A stretch of DNA of 64,000 nt, taken from contig NZ_JAFMNX010000003.1 of assembly GCF_018457165.1 (NCBI RefSeq), forward strand, positions 186,001 through 250,000. The letters are read 5' to 3'. Within the stretch, counting starts at the first letter, position 1. Each line of letters opens with the position of its first letter. This document shows, in pieces, positions 1-10,089 of this stretch. Source of the DNA: Tianweitania aestuarii (GTDB taxonomy: Bacteria; Pseudomonadota; Alphaproteobacteria; Rhizobiales; Rhizobiaceae). The position numbers were made by a program, and so were the translations under genes. Below the pieces are notes generated by a model. It did no database searches. It worked only from the letters and a program-made list of their open reading frames with translations, and was not told the DNA's origin.

Positions 1-458
<458 letters not shown>

Positions 459-532
459 TCAAGCGCCGTCATGTAGCGCAAACGCCACCAAAGCGCGAGA
501 GGCAGGATGAATCGAGGCGGTCCAGGCTATCC

Positions 533-639
533 GATCGCTGTGAGATAATCCGTTCGCCTGCTAGGCGCGAAACCGATGGAAGCCTTATGGCTTTCGAGGC
601 TTCGCAACAACGCAGGCGAACGGATTAGCCTCAGCGATC
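533..639. repeat. Nested long inverted repeat between purH and obgE
   Basis: Outer arms GATCGCTG (533-540) and CAGCGATC (632-639) pair perfectly. The next arms, AATCCGTTCGCCTGC (547-561) and GCAGGCGAACGGATT (612-626), give 15 perfect pairs. Inside, 567-584 pairs imperfectly with 589-605 around a TTAT loop. The whole could fold as one hairpin of about 107 nt. The outer right arm runs into the purH stop codon. There is no T tract, so it is not a standard intrinsic terminator. It resembles the palindromic intergenic elements of rhizobia in general form, but I cannot assign a named family. It could also be an RNA-processing element between purH and obgE. Confidence 0.85.
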
Positions 640-2254
640 AGTGGCGGAAGTGGCGCATGCCCGTGAACACCATCGCGAGGCCATGCTCGTCGGCGGCGGC
701 GATCACCTCGTCGTCGCGCATGGAACCGCCCGGCTGGATCACCGCCGTCGCACCGGCTTCCACCGCAGCCAGCAACCCGTCGGCAAAGGGGAAGAAGGCG
801 TCGGACGCAACAACCGTGCCCTTGGCAAGCGACACATCGAGCCCGGCCGCGTTGGTCGCGTCCTGAGCCTTGGAGGCAGCGATGCGCGACGAATCCACAC
901 GGCTCATCTGGCCAGCGCCGATGCCAACCGTTGCGCCATCCTTGACGTAAACGATGGCATTCGACTTCACATGCTTGGCGACGCGGAAGGCAAAGCGGAG
1001 ATCGGCCAGTTCCTGTTCCGAAGGCGCGCGCTTGGTGACGGTCTTGAGATCGAGATCATCAACGACGCCGTTGTCGCGCGACTGCGCAAGAAAGCCGCCA
1101 GCAACCGTCTTCACGGCCATGCCCGGCGCACGCGGATCCGGCAGACCGCCGGTGACGAGCAGACGCAGGTTCTTCTTGGCGGCAATGATCGCAATCGCTT
1201 CTTCGGTGGCATCCGGCGCGATGATGACTTCTGTAAAGACCTTGACGATCTCTTCGGCTGTCGCCCCGTCGATCGTGTTGTTCAACGCAACGATGCCGCC
1301 GAAGGCCGAGACCGGATCGCAGGCCAGCGCCTTCTTGTAGGCGTCCACCAGGGTTGCGCCGGTTGCGACGCCACACGGATTGGCATGCTTGATGATGGCG
1401 ACAGCAGCACCCTTGGCCGGGTCGAACTCGCCGACCAGCTCGAAGGCCGCATCCGTGTCGTTGATGTTGTTGTAGGACAAGACCTTGCCCTGCAGCTGCC
1501 GCGCGGTGGCGACACCCGGACGGTTTTCGCCGGTCTTGTAGAAGCCGGCCGTCTGGTGCGGGTTCTCGCCGTAACGAAGCTCGGAGGCCAGCGTGCCGCC
1601 AAGGCTGCCGTAGGTCGTGGCCACGCCTTCCACGGCGCTGGCAAACCACGAAGCGATACCGGCATCATAAGCAGCCGTGCGCGAAAAAGCCTTTGCCGCC
1701 AGGCGCTGACGGAAAGCCAGACTGACGCCACCATCGCCCGCCTTCATCTCGTCCAGCACGGACTGGTAATCTGAAGGGTCAACCACGACGCTGACATATG
1801 CGTGGTTCTTGGCCGCCGCACGCAGCATGGCCGGACCGCCGATGTCGATATTTTCCACGATCGAAGCATAGTTCGCGCCCGACGCGCGCACGCTTTCGAA
1901 TGGATAAAGGTTCACCACCAGCAGGTCGATCGGCTCGATGCCGTGCTCGGCCATGGCCGCCTTGTGCTCGGCATCGTCACGGATCGAAAGCAGCGCGCCA
2001 TGAACGCTCGGATGCAGCGTCTTGACGCGGCCGTCCATGATCTCGGGAAAGCCGGTGATGTCGGAGACGTCCGTGACCGGCAGACCGGCTTCGGCAATCG
2101 CCTTGGACGTGCCGCCGGTCGAAAGAAGCGTCACGCCGGCTTCGTGCAAGGCGCGGGCGAAATCCACCACACCGGCCTTGTCGGACACGGACAACAGTGC
2201 ACGCTTGATATGAACGCGGTCAGGTGCCGGAATGTTCTTTGAAGGGACGGCCAT
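638..2254 (-). CDS. purH: Bifunctional AICAR transformylase / IMP cyclohydrolase PurH
   Basis: PurH catalyses the last two steps of de novo IMP synthesis: formylation of AICAR with 10-formyl-THF, then ring closure. The 538-residue length is standard for rhizobial PurH. The N-terminal cyclohydrolase domain has [24 protein letters not shown] and [16 protein letters not shown]. The transformylase domain has [18 protein letters not shown] with the catalytic Lys-His, [13 protein letters not shown] and IQPGGSMRD, and ends in FTGMRHFRH. It follows the heparinase-family gene by 77 bp on the same strand, a pairing common in Rhizobiales. Its stop codon lies inside the outer arm of the 533-639 inverted repeat. 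Confidence 0.98.
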   Translation of the reverse strand: MAVPSKNIPAPDRVHIKRALLSVSDKAGVVDFARALHEAGVTLLSTGGTSKAIAEAGLPVTDVSDITGFPEIMDGRVKTLHPSVHGALLSIRDDAEHKAAMAEHGIEPIDLLVVNLYPFESVRASGANYASIVENIDIGGPAMLRAAAKNHAYVSVVVDPSDYQSVLDEMKAGDGGVSLAFRQRLAAKAFSRTAAYDAGIASWFASAVEGVATTYGSLGGTLASELRYGENPHQTAGFYKTGENRPGVATARQLQGKVLSYNNINDTDAAFELVGEFDPAKGAAVAIIKHANPCGVATGATLVDAYKKALACDPVSAFGGIVALNNTIDGATAEEIVKVFTEVIIAPDATEEAIAIIAAKKNLRLLVTGGLPDPRAPGMAVKTVAGGFLAQSRDNGVVDDLDLKTVTKRAPSEQELADLRFAFRVAKHVKSNAIVYVKDGATVGIGAGQMSRVDSSRIAASKAQDATNAAGLDVSLAKGTVVASDAFFPFADGLLAAVEAGATAVIQPGGSMRDDEVIAAADEHGLAMVFTGMRHFRH

Positions 2255-2331
2255 GGCAAGAGATCTCGGGCTTCGCTGGGGAAAGGCGGACCTAGGCCAA
2301 GGGCGCGGTCAAATGCAAGCGCTGAAGGCGC

Positions 2332-4029
2332 TCAAACCGCGATTCTTGTAAAACGCCAAGCCAGCGTCGGATGTTCGGCGGCATCGTAATGCAGCACGAT
2401 CTGCTTGGTACGCGCCGGTCCTGCCAGTCCTGCAAAGAAGATGGAATCCTCGATCTCGGCCCGCACCTCGCCACAGCGGAAGATCCAGCCTTCGCCGTCG
2501 CGCCCCTGGATGGTGAGGCTGTCGCCGTCGCGCTCGAGCTCGGCGTCCGGATGCACATGAAAGCGGATGGCGACATGGCCGCTGCGCGGCAAGCCGTTTT
2601 GGGCTGCATGGAAGCGGTCGATGCCCTCCAGCATCTGGCCGCCATCCGAAAGAACGAGCTGACGTTCGTGGAACAGGCCGAAGCGCTGGAGATAACCGTC
2701 ATGGCTGGCGATGAAGCCCTGCAAGGTTGACCCGTTGCGTCCTTCATCCAGCCGGCGCGAGCGCACGGCGCGCGGGCCCGCCACCAGCGGCGTTCCGAGC
2801 AAGCCGTTCATGCCTGCCAGGTTGAAGCGCGCCGAGGACGCATCGTTGAACACGGCGGTGGAATGGGCGGCCGTTGCACGCGCCAGCGGGCGGAAATCGC
2901 GCGCGCCGAACGTGTCCACGCCGGCGTTGACGATAAACGAGCGCCGTGACGACGACAGTTCAAACGACAGGCAACCGGCATGCGCCTGCGCCGAATGGTC
3001 GACGGCCGGCGCAGCGCCCGTGTCGGCAATAACCGTCGTGCCGCCCATGGAAAGGCGCTCATAGCCGGAATGCGGCGCATGAAGCAGCGGCGCGGCACCG
3101 GCGTCGTCATGGCGCAGGATCGCCGCGACACGGTCATGCACGGTAACGCCCATGCCGTTGAAGCGGGCCAGCGAGCCATCCTGATGGCGAAAGAAGCGCA
3201 AGGCTGGAAGCATCCGGTCCACCGCGCCCAACAGCGCCTGCGGCGGCGTCGCGGACTGATTGGCGTAGGTTTGGCGCAGCGGCAAAAGATCGGCGAGCAG
3301 TTCCAGAACGGCAAGCGGGCTGCGCGAGATATGTCCACCATCCGGCAGGATCTGGCGGTCGAGTTCTTCCGCAAGGCATCGTGTGGCGGTGCGCAAGCTC
3401 GCGGCCGACACAGGCAAGGACAAAGAAGCGAAGGCCAGCGCGATGCGAACGCGCAACCGATCCTCGCCCATCGGCATCTCGGCAACCACGGCGCGCAGAT
3501 ATCGAACCTGCACGCTCAGCGCCTTCAGGAACTGGCGATAGAAAGCGAAGTCGGCACCCTGCAAGACGATGGAGGAATGCTGCAACCAGCTGATCACACG
3601 ACTGGCAGTAATCCCCGCATCCCAGGCGGGATGGCTGATGCGCTTGCCATGCAGGCCGATCCACTCGCCCACCAGGGCGCGAGCGTTGACGGCGGCCAGC
3701 TCGGTCTGTGCGGCGCGCAGATGGCGCAGCCAGTGGAAGTTCTGCAGCGCCTCGACCCATTCAGGCGAAGCAACCTTGATATGGAAGGGCGAGCGGCCGC
3801 TGGTTTCCACCACCTTGCCGGCGAAGGGAAAGCGCCCGTAATAGATGTCCTGCGCGATCTGCGGATCGGCAACACGCAGATCCGGCGGTGCGATCAGCAG
3901 CCGGTCAGGCGTGCGGCCGGCATAGCGGAAGCGCCAGCCCGGACCGGCACGCAAGCGCCGGCGCGTCTTGCGCCACAGCGCCTTTGCCACCAAGCCCCAC
4001 AGCTCCGGCGCTTCTACGGCAGCACTCAC
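2332..4029 (-). CDS. Heparinase II/III family protein
   Basis: This 565-residue protein has an alpha-helical toroid in the N-terminal half (HPAWDAGITASRVISWLQH, then EMPMGEDRLRVRIALA) and a beta-sandwich C-terminal half typical of heparinase II/III proteins (DTGAAP, FIVNAGVDTFG, STAVFNDASSARF, HDGYLQRFGLFHERQL). The family cleaves acidic polysaccharides, but this chromosomal rhizobial branch next to purH has no well-defined substrate that I know of. No clear signal peptide is seen. The start is GTG at 4029, preceded on the coding strand by GGGATGG. Two TCAA-N7-TTAACC sites lie just upstream. Enzymatic activity is inferred from the family only. Confidence 0.85.
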   Translation of the reverse strand: MSAAVEAPELWGLVAKALWRKTRRRLRAGPGWRFRYAGRTPDRLLIAPPDLRVADPQIAQDIYYGRFPFAGKVVETSGRSPFHIKVASPEWVEALQNFHWLRHLRAAQTELAAVNARALVGEWIGLHGKRISHPAWDAGITASRVISWLQHSSIVLQGADFAFYRQFLKALSVQVRYLRAVVAEMPMGEDRLRVRIALAFASLSLPVSAASLRTATRCLAEELDRQILPDGGHISRSPLAVLELLADLLPLRQTYANQSATPPQALLGAVDRMLPALRFFRHQDGSLARFNGMGVTVHDRVAAILRHDDAGAAPLLHAPHSGYERLSMGGTTVIADTGAAPAVDHSAQAHAGCLSFELSSSRRSFIVNAGVDTFGARDFRPLARATAAHSTAVFNDASSARFNLAGMNGLLGTPLVAGPRAVRSRRLDEGRNGSTLQGFIASHDGYLQRFGLFHERQLVLSDGGQMLEGIDRFHAAQNGLPRSGHVAIRFHVHPDAELERDGDSLTIQGRDGEGWIFRCGEVRAEIEDSIFFAGLAGPARTKQIVLHYDAAEHPTLAWRFTRIAV

Positions 4030-4077
4030 CCGACCATCCCATCAATCCATTGCTCGGCGGCAACCTAGCCGCCGGAT

Positions 4078-4125
4078 GGTTAATGGAGATTTGACGAGGT
4101 CACAGAGATCAACCTGATATTAACC
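4078..4125. promoter_or_regulatory. Two facing CtrA-like sites (TCAA-N7-TTAACC) upstream of heparinase gene
   Basis: On the minus strand 4094-4078 reads TCAAATCTCCATTAACC. On the plus strand 4109-4125 reads TCAACCTGATATTAACC. Each differs by one base in the first half from the alphaproteobacterial CtrA consensus TTAA-N7-TTAAC. They lie 49 to 96 bp upstream of the heparinase-family start, and the second touches the rsmB stop codon. Function is inferred from the motif only. Confidence 0.35.
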
Positions 4126-5487
4126 ACGCCGCCGCAGGCGAGCGGCAAAAAAGCCGTCCATGCCGGCCAGTGCAGGATTGTCATGCGGCAGATCGGCAGG
4201 CGTCGTCCGCACAGTCCCAGCCGGCGTCAGGAACGCATCCACGACAGGAATTTCGCCTGCAACGATCGGCTTGAGTTCCAGCTCCGGCTGTTCAAGGAGA
4301 ATGCGCTCCACCATCTGCTCACCTTCAAATGGATCGAGCGAACAGTTGGAGAAGACGATGCGCCCGCCAGGCTTCACCAAACCAACCGCCGCCTTCAACA
4401 AGCGGAACTGAACGGCCGCCAGCTTCTCGATTTCTTCCGGCGATTTCGTCCAAAGCACATCGGGATGCCGGCGCACGGTTCCGGTGGAAGAACAGGGCGC
4501 ATCGAGCAGAACGGCGTCGAACAGCTCAGCCGGTTCGTAAGATGAAAGATCCGCTTCAACGACCTCGGCGGGAAGATCCAACCGTTCGAGATTGGTGCGC
4601 AAGCGTTTCAAGCGGCTGCGCGAGATATCGAGTGCCGTAACCTTTGCGCCGGCCTGGATCAGCTGCGCCGTTTTACCACCCGGTGCTGCACAAAGATCCG
4701 CAACGTGCTTGCCCGCGACATCGCCCATGATCAGCGCCGGCAGAGCCGCTGCCGCATCCTGCACCCACCAAGCGCCGTCTTCGTAACCGGGCAGACCTGA
4801 AATCGCGCCTTCCGGCCGTGCCACGCGCACGGTGCCGGTCGGCAACACGATGCCGCCGAGCTTTTCCGCCCATCCAGCCGCATCGTTCTTCACGGTGAAA
4901 TCCACCGGCGCTTCCGTCAGATGCGCGAACAGGATCGCCTTGGCGCGCTCTTCCCCGTAAGCCTCGTTCAGCCGGCTCACGAACCAGTCAGGCGCATTGG
5001 CGATCGGGGTCCTGTTGAGGATCTGCGCCTTGCGTCGAACGATCGAGCGTAGCACGCCATTGACCAGCCCATCGAAACGCCGCGTGCGGGGATCGGCCTT
5101 CGCCTGTTCCACCGCGATATCCACGGCTGCGCGATCCGGAACGTCGAGATAAAGGATCTGTGCGATGGCGACATGCAGCACATGGCTGAGCGTCAGCGCA
5201 TTGCCTGGCAGTGGTCGATCGAGCTGGTTCGAGATTGCCGCCTGGATCGTGCCGCGGAAGCGCAAGGCCGAGATCAGAATGGCCCGCACCAGCGCCCTGT
5301 CACGGTTATCCAACGCGCGATAACCGGGATGCCCATGCTCTTCATCGGTCAAACCGTCCAGCGAGGTTCGTGCATCCACCACGGCCGCCAAAAGCTTGGC
5401 CGCAGCTTGGCGCGCAGGAAGGCCCGGAACGTCGGAGCTTGCATTGGAAAACGACGATGACCAGCGATTGGCGTTGCCGTTACGCAT
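4120..5487 (-). CDS. rsmB: RsmB/NOP-family 16S rRNA m5C methyltransferase
   Basis: This protein is predicted to methylate a 16S rRNA cytosine (C967 in E. coli numbering) with SAM. A NusB-like RNA-binding domain fills about the first 150 residues (LPARQAAAKLLAAVVDA onward). The Rossmann methyltransferase domain follows, with DLCAAPGGKTAQL near residue 260, DAPCSSTGTVRRHPD near 327, and the second catalytic cysteine in FSNCSLDPFEGE near 381. The frame stays open upstream into htpX. I chose the ATG at 5487 (MRNGNANRW), which lies 11 bp past the htpX stop and has GAGCGAGG ahead of it, giving 455 residues. It is probably co-transcribed with htpX. Confidence 0.92.
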   Translation of the reverse strand: MRNGNANRWSSSFSNASSDVPGLPARQAAAKLLAAVVDARTSLDGLTDEEHGHPGYRALDNRDRALVRAILISALRFRGTIQAAISNQLDRPLPGNALTLSHVLHVAIAQILYLDVPDRAAVDIAVEQAKADPRTRRFDGLVNGVLRSIVRRKAQILNRTPIANAPDWFVSRLNEAYGEERAKAILFAHLTEAPVDFTVKNDAAGWAEKLGGIVLPTGTVRVARPEGAISGLPGYEDGAWWVQDAAAALPALIMGDVAGKHVADLCAAPGGKTAQLIQAGAKVTALDISRSRLKRLRTNLERLDLPAEVVEADLSSYEPAELFDAVLLDAPCSSTGTVRRHPDVLWTKSPEEIEKLAAVQFRLLKAAVGLVKPGGRIVFSNCSLDPFEGEQMVERILLEQPELELKPIVAGEIPVVDAFLTPAGTVRTTPADLPHDNPALAGMDGFFAARLRRRG

Positions 5488-5498
5488 GCGAGCCTCGC

Positions 5499-6506
5499 TC
5501 AAGACCAGGGTCCCCGGCGGCTGGAAGACGGATTGCGCGAACGGCTCCACGGTCCGGGAGCGGCCTGGTTGCCGGATCGCTGCGACCCGCCCCACGGCCC
5601 GGATGCACTCTCAGGCTCGATAGCTTCTTCGTGCTGGAACCCGCCGCCATAGCGCTGGCCGGGCTGAATGTCGGTCATCGCCTGAAGTGCTGCGATCCGG
5701 TTTTCTGTTGCCGGGTGGGTCGAAAACAGATTGTCCATGCGCTGGCCCGACAGAGGGTTGATGATGAACATATGGGCCGCTGCCGGATTGCGCTCGGCAC
5801 CCTCGTTGACGATCTGATGCGCGCCTCGCGCAATCTTGTTCAGGGCCGACGCCAATGCGTTCGGGTTGCCGCAGATTTCCGCGCCGCGCCGGTCGGCCGA
5901 ATATTCGCGCGTCCGGCTGATCGCCATCTGCACGACCATCGCAGCTAGGGGTGCGACGATCATCGCAACCAGCACGCCGATGAAGCCAAGCGGATTGTTG
6001 TTCTCGCGGTTGCCGCCAAAAAAGAAGGCGAAGTTGCCGAGCATGGAGATCGCACCGGCGAGCGTCGCGGTGATCGTCATGGTCAGCGTGTCGCGGTTCT
6101 GCACATGCGCCAGCTCATGCGCCATCACGCCGGCCACTTCGTCGGCATTGAGGCGGCGCAGCAGGCCCGTGGTTGCAGCAACGGCAGCGTTTTGGGGGTT
6201 ACGCCCGGTGGCAAATGCGTTCGGCTGGTCCTCGTTGATGAGATAAACGCGCGGCATCGGCAGGTCCGCGCGCCGCGCCAGATCTTCCACGATCGCGTAA
6301 TATTCTGGCGCCGAACCGCGATCGACTTCCATCGCATTGTTCATGCGAAGAACCATCTTGTCGGCATTCCAATAAGAAAACAGGTTCATGCCGGCGGCGA
6401 ACAAGAAGGCGATGCCCATGCCACCCGTGCCGCCGATAAGATAGCCAACGCCCATGAAGAGCGCGGTCATGAAGGCGAGCAACATCGCGGTTCGGATCAT
6501 GTTCAT
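5499..6506 (-). CDS. htpX: Protease HtpX homolog (M48 membrane zinc metalloprotease)
   Basis: HtpX is an inner-membrane zinc endopeptidase that clears misfolded membrane proteins. Two N-terminal membrane segments ([19 protein letters not shown] and [15 protein letters not shown]) are followed by the zinc motif HELAH near residues 129-133, two more hydrophobic segments ([17 protein letters not shown] and [17 protein letters not shown]), and the M48 motif [11 protein letters not shown]. The ATG at 6506 (MNMIRTAM) is preceded by AAAAAGGAGG 10 bp upstream, so the ATG ten codons earlier is unlikely. This gives 335 residues. The Ser/Pro/Trp-rich C-terminal tail is typical of rhizobial HtpX. It is divergent from the DUF1674 gene and leads the minus-strand cluster to rsmB. 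Confidence 0.95.
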   Translation of the reverse strand: MNMIRTAMLLAFMTALFMGVGYLIGGTGGMGIAFLFAAGMNLFSYWNADKMVLRMNNAMEVDRGSAPEYYAIVEDLARRADLPMPRVYLINEDQPNAFATGRNPQNAAVAATTGLLRRLNADEVAGVMAHELAHVQNRDTLTMTITATLAGAISMLGNFAFFFGGNRENNNPLGFIGVLVAMIVAPLAAMVVQMAISRTREYSADRRGAEICGNPNALASALNKIARGAHQIVNEGAERNPAAAHMFIINPLSGQRMDNLFSTHPATENRIAALQAMTDIQPGQRYGGGFQHEEAIEPESASGPWGGSQRSGNQAAPGPWSRSRNPSSSRRGPWS

Positions 6507-6610
6507 CGTCGAGGCGCCTCCTTTTTGCGCGGGCAACAGTTGAGAACGCGGGCCCTTTCAGGCCGCATGCGTGACGCCTATTATCATGGGAAGCGCAGAA
6601 AGGGACTTCA

Positions 6611-6838
6611 ATGATGGATGACAACACCGCCAACACCCAGCATCCACCGGAAACCGGCGAAGCGGCACGCAAATCGCTATCGCCGGCGGCCGAACGCGCC
6701 CTGGCCGAAGCGCGAGCGCGCCGTGCCGAATACGAGGAAGCGGAAGCCGCCATGCCCAAGGAACGCGGCGGACGCGGCGGTCATGACCCGGTTCGCTATG
6801 GCGACTGGGAGAAGAAGGGCATCGCCATCGATTTTTAG
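6611..6838 (+). CDS. DUF1674 / SDHAF4-like succinate dehydrogenase assembly protein
   Basis: This 75-residue soluble protein is Ala/Glu-rich in its first half and ends in GGHDPVRYGDWEKKGIAIDF, the hallmark of DUF1674. The eukaryotic homolog, SDHAF4, binds flavinated succinate dehydrogenase subunit A during complex II assembly. That role is likely but not shown for bacterial members. It is transcribed divergently from htpX, a neighbourhood usual in Rhizobiales. Two adjacent ATG codons are present; the first was kept. Confidence 0.9.
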   Translation: MMDDNTANTQHPPETGEAARKSLSPAAERALAEARARRAEYEEAEAAMPKERGGRGGHDPVRYGDWEKKGIAIDF

Positions 6839-6937
6839 GCAGGGCTTCCTTGCTCGATCCATTAGAACTTTAGGAGAGCCGGAACAAAGCCGACTGACGC
6901 GGCGTTATGTTGCATTCTCTCTAAAGTGGAACGAGTC

Positions 6938-7801
6938 ATGCTGATCCGCATAGGCTATGAACTGGGCGTTCAATGCCCCGCGCCGACCCCCATCATCGCC
7001 GCGCTGGAAGTTCGGCCCGAGCGGCGCGTCGATCTTGTGCGCGAAGAAACGGCACAGCTCACGCCGCATGTTCCGTCATCCATCTACACCGACCAGTTCG
7101 GCAACCGCTGTCGCCGATTCATCGCTCCTGCCGGCGACACGACGATCCGCTACGATGCGATCATCGCCGATAGTGGCGAATATGATCCGGTGAATCCGAT
7201 GATCGGCGAAGTGCCGATTGCCGACCTTCCCGATGACGCGCTGGTCTACATGCTGGGCAGCCGCTACTGCGACACCGACCTGATGATGGACACGGCATGG
7301 AACCTGTTCGGTCATATCGCGCCCGGTTGGCAGCGCGTGCAGGCGATCTGCGACTACGTCCACAATCGCATCTCCTTCGGCTATTCCTATGCGCGCTCCA
7401 CGCGCACTGCTGGACAGGCCTATGAAGAGCGTGTTGGCGTGTGCCGCGATTTCGCGCATCTCGCCATCACGATGTGCCGCTGCATGAACATTCCGGCCCG
7501 CTATACCAACGGCTTTCTCGGCGACATCGGCGTGCCGAAAGATCCGGCGCCGATGGATTTCTCGGCCTGGTTCGAAGCCTACCTGGAAGGCGGCTGGTAT
7601 ACGTTCGACGCCCGCCACAACAAGCCGCGTATGGGCCGCGTGGTCGTTGCTTATGGCCGCGATGCCACCGACGTGCCGCTGATCCACACCTTTGGCCCGC
7701 ATCGCCTCACGACGTTCAAGGTCTTCACCGACGAACTCGAGCCGGAAGAAGCGCGTCGCATCCTTGCCCAAAGCGAGATGCGTGTACGCGAAGCGGCTTA
7801 A
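6938..7801 (+). CDS. Transglutaminase-like (cysteine protease fold) family protein
   Basis: An N-terminal beta domain (LIRIGYELGVQCP through IADLPDDALVYML) is followed by a transglutaminase core: helix AICDYVHNRISFGYSYA, the nucleophile in ERVGVCRDFAHLAI (Cys about residue 169) and EAYLEGGWYTFDARHN. The family includes bacterial proteases and peptide ligases; no substrate can be inferred here. The usual HAW of the core is SAW in this protein (MDFSAWFEAYL), so either another His, for instance that in DARHN, serves or chemistry differs. The ATG at 6938 was chosen; an in-frame GTG at 6926 would add four residues. A hairpin follows the stop by about 30 bp. Confidence 0.88.
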   Translation: MLIRIGYELGVQCPAPTPIIAALEVRPERRVDLVREETAQLTPHVPSSIYTDQFGNRCRRFIAPAGDTTIRYDAIIADSGEYDPVNPMIGEVPIADLPDDALVYMLGSRYCDTDLMMDTAWNLFGHIAPGWQRVQAICDYVHNRISFGYSYARSTRTAGQAYEERVGVCRDFAHLAITMCRCMNIPARYTNGFLGDIGVPKDPAPMDFSAWFEAYLEGGWYTFDARHNKPRMGRVVVAYGRDATDVPLIHTFGPHRLTTFKVFTDELEPEEARRILAQSEMRVREAA

Positions 7802-7827
7802 CCTCCGCAACCTGACCTGCTCCCAAG

Positions 7828-7862
7828 AAAAAAGCCGCCTCGCTGATGCGAAGCGGCTTTCC
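7828..7862. terminator. Terminator hairpin after transglutaminase-like gene
   Basis: AAAGCCGCCTCGC (7831-7843) pairs with GCGAAGCGGCTTT (7848-7860) around TGAT with one mismatch. A run of A before the stem gives the minus strand a T tract, while the plus strand ends in CTTTCC, so it may act in both directions. Confidence 0.7.
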
Positions 7863-8070
7863 GTGTATTCGTCCGTGGCGCGGTCTTGTTCCCCGGGCGC
7901 TATCCAAAGCGCTCGTCCGCGCGTCACATCCTAGCGGGAAGGCTGCTCCCCACAGAGACGATCCATCGAGACCACGCAACGAGAAACGAAATCACTCGAC
8001 ATTCGATCACCTCCTTCCAATCTGTTGAACACAAATGGAATGTGGGACCGTTTTGCCGGACACACAAGCA

Positions 8071-8102
8071 AAAACCGGCTGACTATACGTCAACCGGTCT
8101 TT
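8071..8102 (-). terminator. Intrinsic terminator of typA
   Basis: Just past the typA stop, ACCGGTTGAC and GTCAGCCGGT pair on the minus strand (8098-8089 with 8083-8074) around a five-base loop, with one mismatch. They are followed by TTTTT on that strand. This is a normal rho-independent terminator. Confidence 0.85.
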
Positions 8103-8117
8103 AGTCGTTCATGGGGA

Positions 8118-9938
8118 TCAGGCAGTCTTTGCCGACTTTTCGAAGCGCTTGCGCTCATTCGGGTCGAGGTAGAGCTTGCGCAGGCGGATCGACTTCGGCG
8201 TCACTTCCACCAGTTCGTCGTCCTGAATCCAGGACAAAGCGCGCTCCAGCGTCATGCGGATCGGCGGCGTCAGCTTCACGGCCTCATCCTTGCCAGCGGC
8301 GCGGATGTTGGTGAGCTTCTTGCCCTTCAGCACGTTCACTTCGAGATCGTTGTCGCGCGAATGGATGCCGATCAGCATGCCCTGGTAAACCTTGACGCCG
8401 GCATCGATGATCATCGGGCCGCGATCTTCCAGGTTCCACATCGCAAAGGCGACCGATTCACCCTGATCGTTGGAGATCAGCACGCCGTTGTTACGTCCGG
8501 CGATCTCGCCCTTGTAGGGCTGATAAGCGTGGAACAGGCGGTTCATGATCGCCGTGCCGCGCGTATCCGTCAGAAGCTCGGACTGGTAGCCGATCAAACC
8601 ACGGGTCGGCGCATAGAACACCATGCGCACGCGGTTACCACCGGACGGACGCAGCTCGACCATCTCGGCCTTGCGCTCCGACATCTTCTGCACGACCGTG
8701 CCCGAATATTCCTCATCGACGTCGATGACGACTTCTTCGATCGGCTCAAGCTTTTCGCCGTTCTCGCCGTCCTTCATCACGACGCGCGGACGCGAGATCG
8801 AAAGCTCGAAGCCCTCGCGGCGCATGTTTTCGATCAGAACGGCCAGCTGCAGTTCGCCGCGGCCGGACACGAAGAAGGAGTCCTTTTCGGTCGATTCTTC
8901 GATCTTGAGCGCAACGTTGCCTTCGGCTTCCTTCAGGAGGCGGTCGCGGATCACGCGGCTCGTCACCTTGTCGCCTTCGGTGCCAGCATACGGACTGTCA
9001 TTGACGATGAAGGACATGGTCACTGTCGGCGGATCGATCGGCTGGGCTTCAAGCGGTGCGCTGACCGACGGATCGCAGAACGTGTCGGCAACCGTGCCCT
9101 TCTGAAGACCGGCAATGGCGATGATGTCGCCAGCCTGGGCTTCTTCGATCGGCTGACGCTCGATGCCGCGGAAAGCGAGGATCTTCGACAGGCGGCCGTT
9201 TTCCAGAACGGTGCCATCCTGCGCCAGAACCTTCACGGCCTGGTTTGGCTTGATCGTGCCGGAATGAATGCGGCCCGTGATGATGCGGCCAAGGAACGGA
9301 TCGGCTTCAAGGATCGTGCCGATCATGCGGAACGGACCTTCGCCAACCGTCGGCGCCGGTACGTGTTCAAGCACGAGGTCGAACAACGGAGCGAGACCCT
9401 GGTCCTTCGGGCCTTCCGGGCTCAGCGCCATCCAGCCATTGCGGCCCGAACCGTAGAGGATCGGGAAGTCGAGCTGCTCGTCGGTCGCGTCGAGATTGGC
9501 GAACAGGTCGAACACCTCGTTCACCACTTCTTCATGGCGGCCATCCGGACGGTCGATCTTGTTGATCGCAACGATCGGCTTCAAGCCGACCTTGAGCGCC
9601 TTGCCGACCACGAACTTGGTCTGCGGCATCGGGCCTTCGGCAGCATCAACCAGCACGATCGCGCCGTCCACCATGGACAGGATGCGCTCGACTTCGCCGC
9701 CGAAGTCGGCGTGGCCTGGCGTATCGACGATGTTGATGCGCGTGTCTTTCCAGACAACCGACGTCGCCTTGGCAAGAATGGTGATGCCGCGTTCTTTCTC
9801 GATGTCGTTGGAGTCCATCATGCGCTCGGCAACGCGCTGGTTCTCGCGGAAGGAGCCGGACTGCTTCAGAAGCTCGTCGACAAGCGTGGTTTTGCCATGG
9901 TCAACGTGCGCGATGATCGCGATATTACGAAGGTTCAT
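8118..9938 (-). CDS. typA: Ribosome-associated translational GTPase TypA/BipA
   Basis: This 606-residue protein is a full-length TypA/BipA, an EF-G-like GTPase that binds 70S ribosomes and is needed for 50S assembly at low temperature and under stress. G1 is AHVDHGKT (10-17), switch II DTPGH (72-76) and G4 NKID (126-129). The EF-G-like domains III/V and the TypA-specific C-terminal domain follow ([73 protein letters not shown]). The gene stands alone on the minus strand with its own terminator at 8071-8102. Confidence 0.98.
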   Translation of the reverse strand: MNLRNIAIIAHVDHGKTTLVDELLKQSGSFRENQRVAERMMDSNDIEKERGITILAKATSVVWKDTRINIVDTPGHADFGGEVERILSMVDGAIVLVDAAEGPMPQTKFVVGKALKVGLKPIVAINKIDRPDGRHEEVVNEVFDLFANLDATDEQLDFPILYGSGRNGWMALSPEGPKDQGLAPLFDLVLEHVPAPTVGEGPFRMIGTILEADPFLGRIITGRIHSGTIKPNQAVKVLAQDGTVLENGRLSKILAFRGIERQPIEEAQAGDIIAIAGLQKGTVADTFCDPSVSAPLEAQPIDPPTVTMSFIVNDSPYAGTEGDKVTSRVIRDRLLKEAEGNVALKIEESTEKDSFFVSGRGELQLAVLIENMRREGFELSISRPRVVMKDGENGEKLEPIEEVVIDVDEEYSGTVVQKMSERKAEMVELRPSGGNRVRMVFYAPTRGLIGYQSELLTDTRGTAIMNRLFHAYQPYKGEIAGRNNGVLISNDQGESVAFAMWNLEDRGPMIIDAGVKVYQGMLIGIHSRDNDLEVNVLKGKKLTNIRAAGKDEAVKLTPPIRMTLERALSWIQDDELVEVTPKSIRLRKLYLDPNERKRFEKSAKTA

Positions 9939-10089
9939 ACGGGGCTCTCGGAGGTTGGCGCGCGCGAAAAGCGCCCGAAAAACGGATATGCGCTCGGATT
10001 TGCCGCGCTCTTACAGGTTTTTTCGCAGATGCGAAAGGGGTTTGCAACAACAGGAGGGAACCACAACCCACTCCAGCCGTTTTTCTGCC

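Larger units (their letters stand above)
7802..8117. other. Intergenic stretch between convergent genes
   Basis: This stretch of 316 bases separates the transglutaminase-like gene from the end of typA. It holds two hairpins, listed separately (7831-7860 and 8072-8100). Between them, 7865-8070, I see no credible gene: the open frames lack initiation signals and resemble no known protein. Base composition dips in G+C near 7980-8070. Confidence 0.7.
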
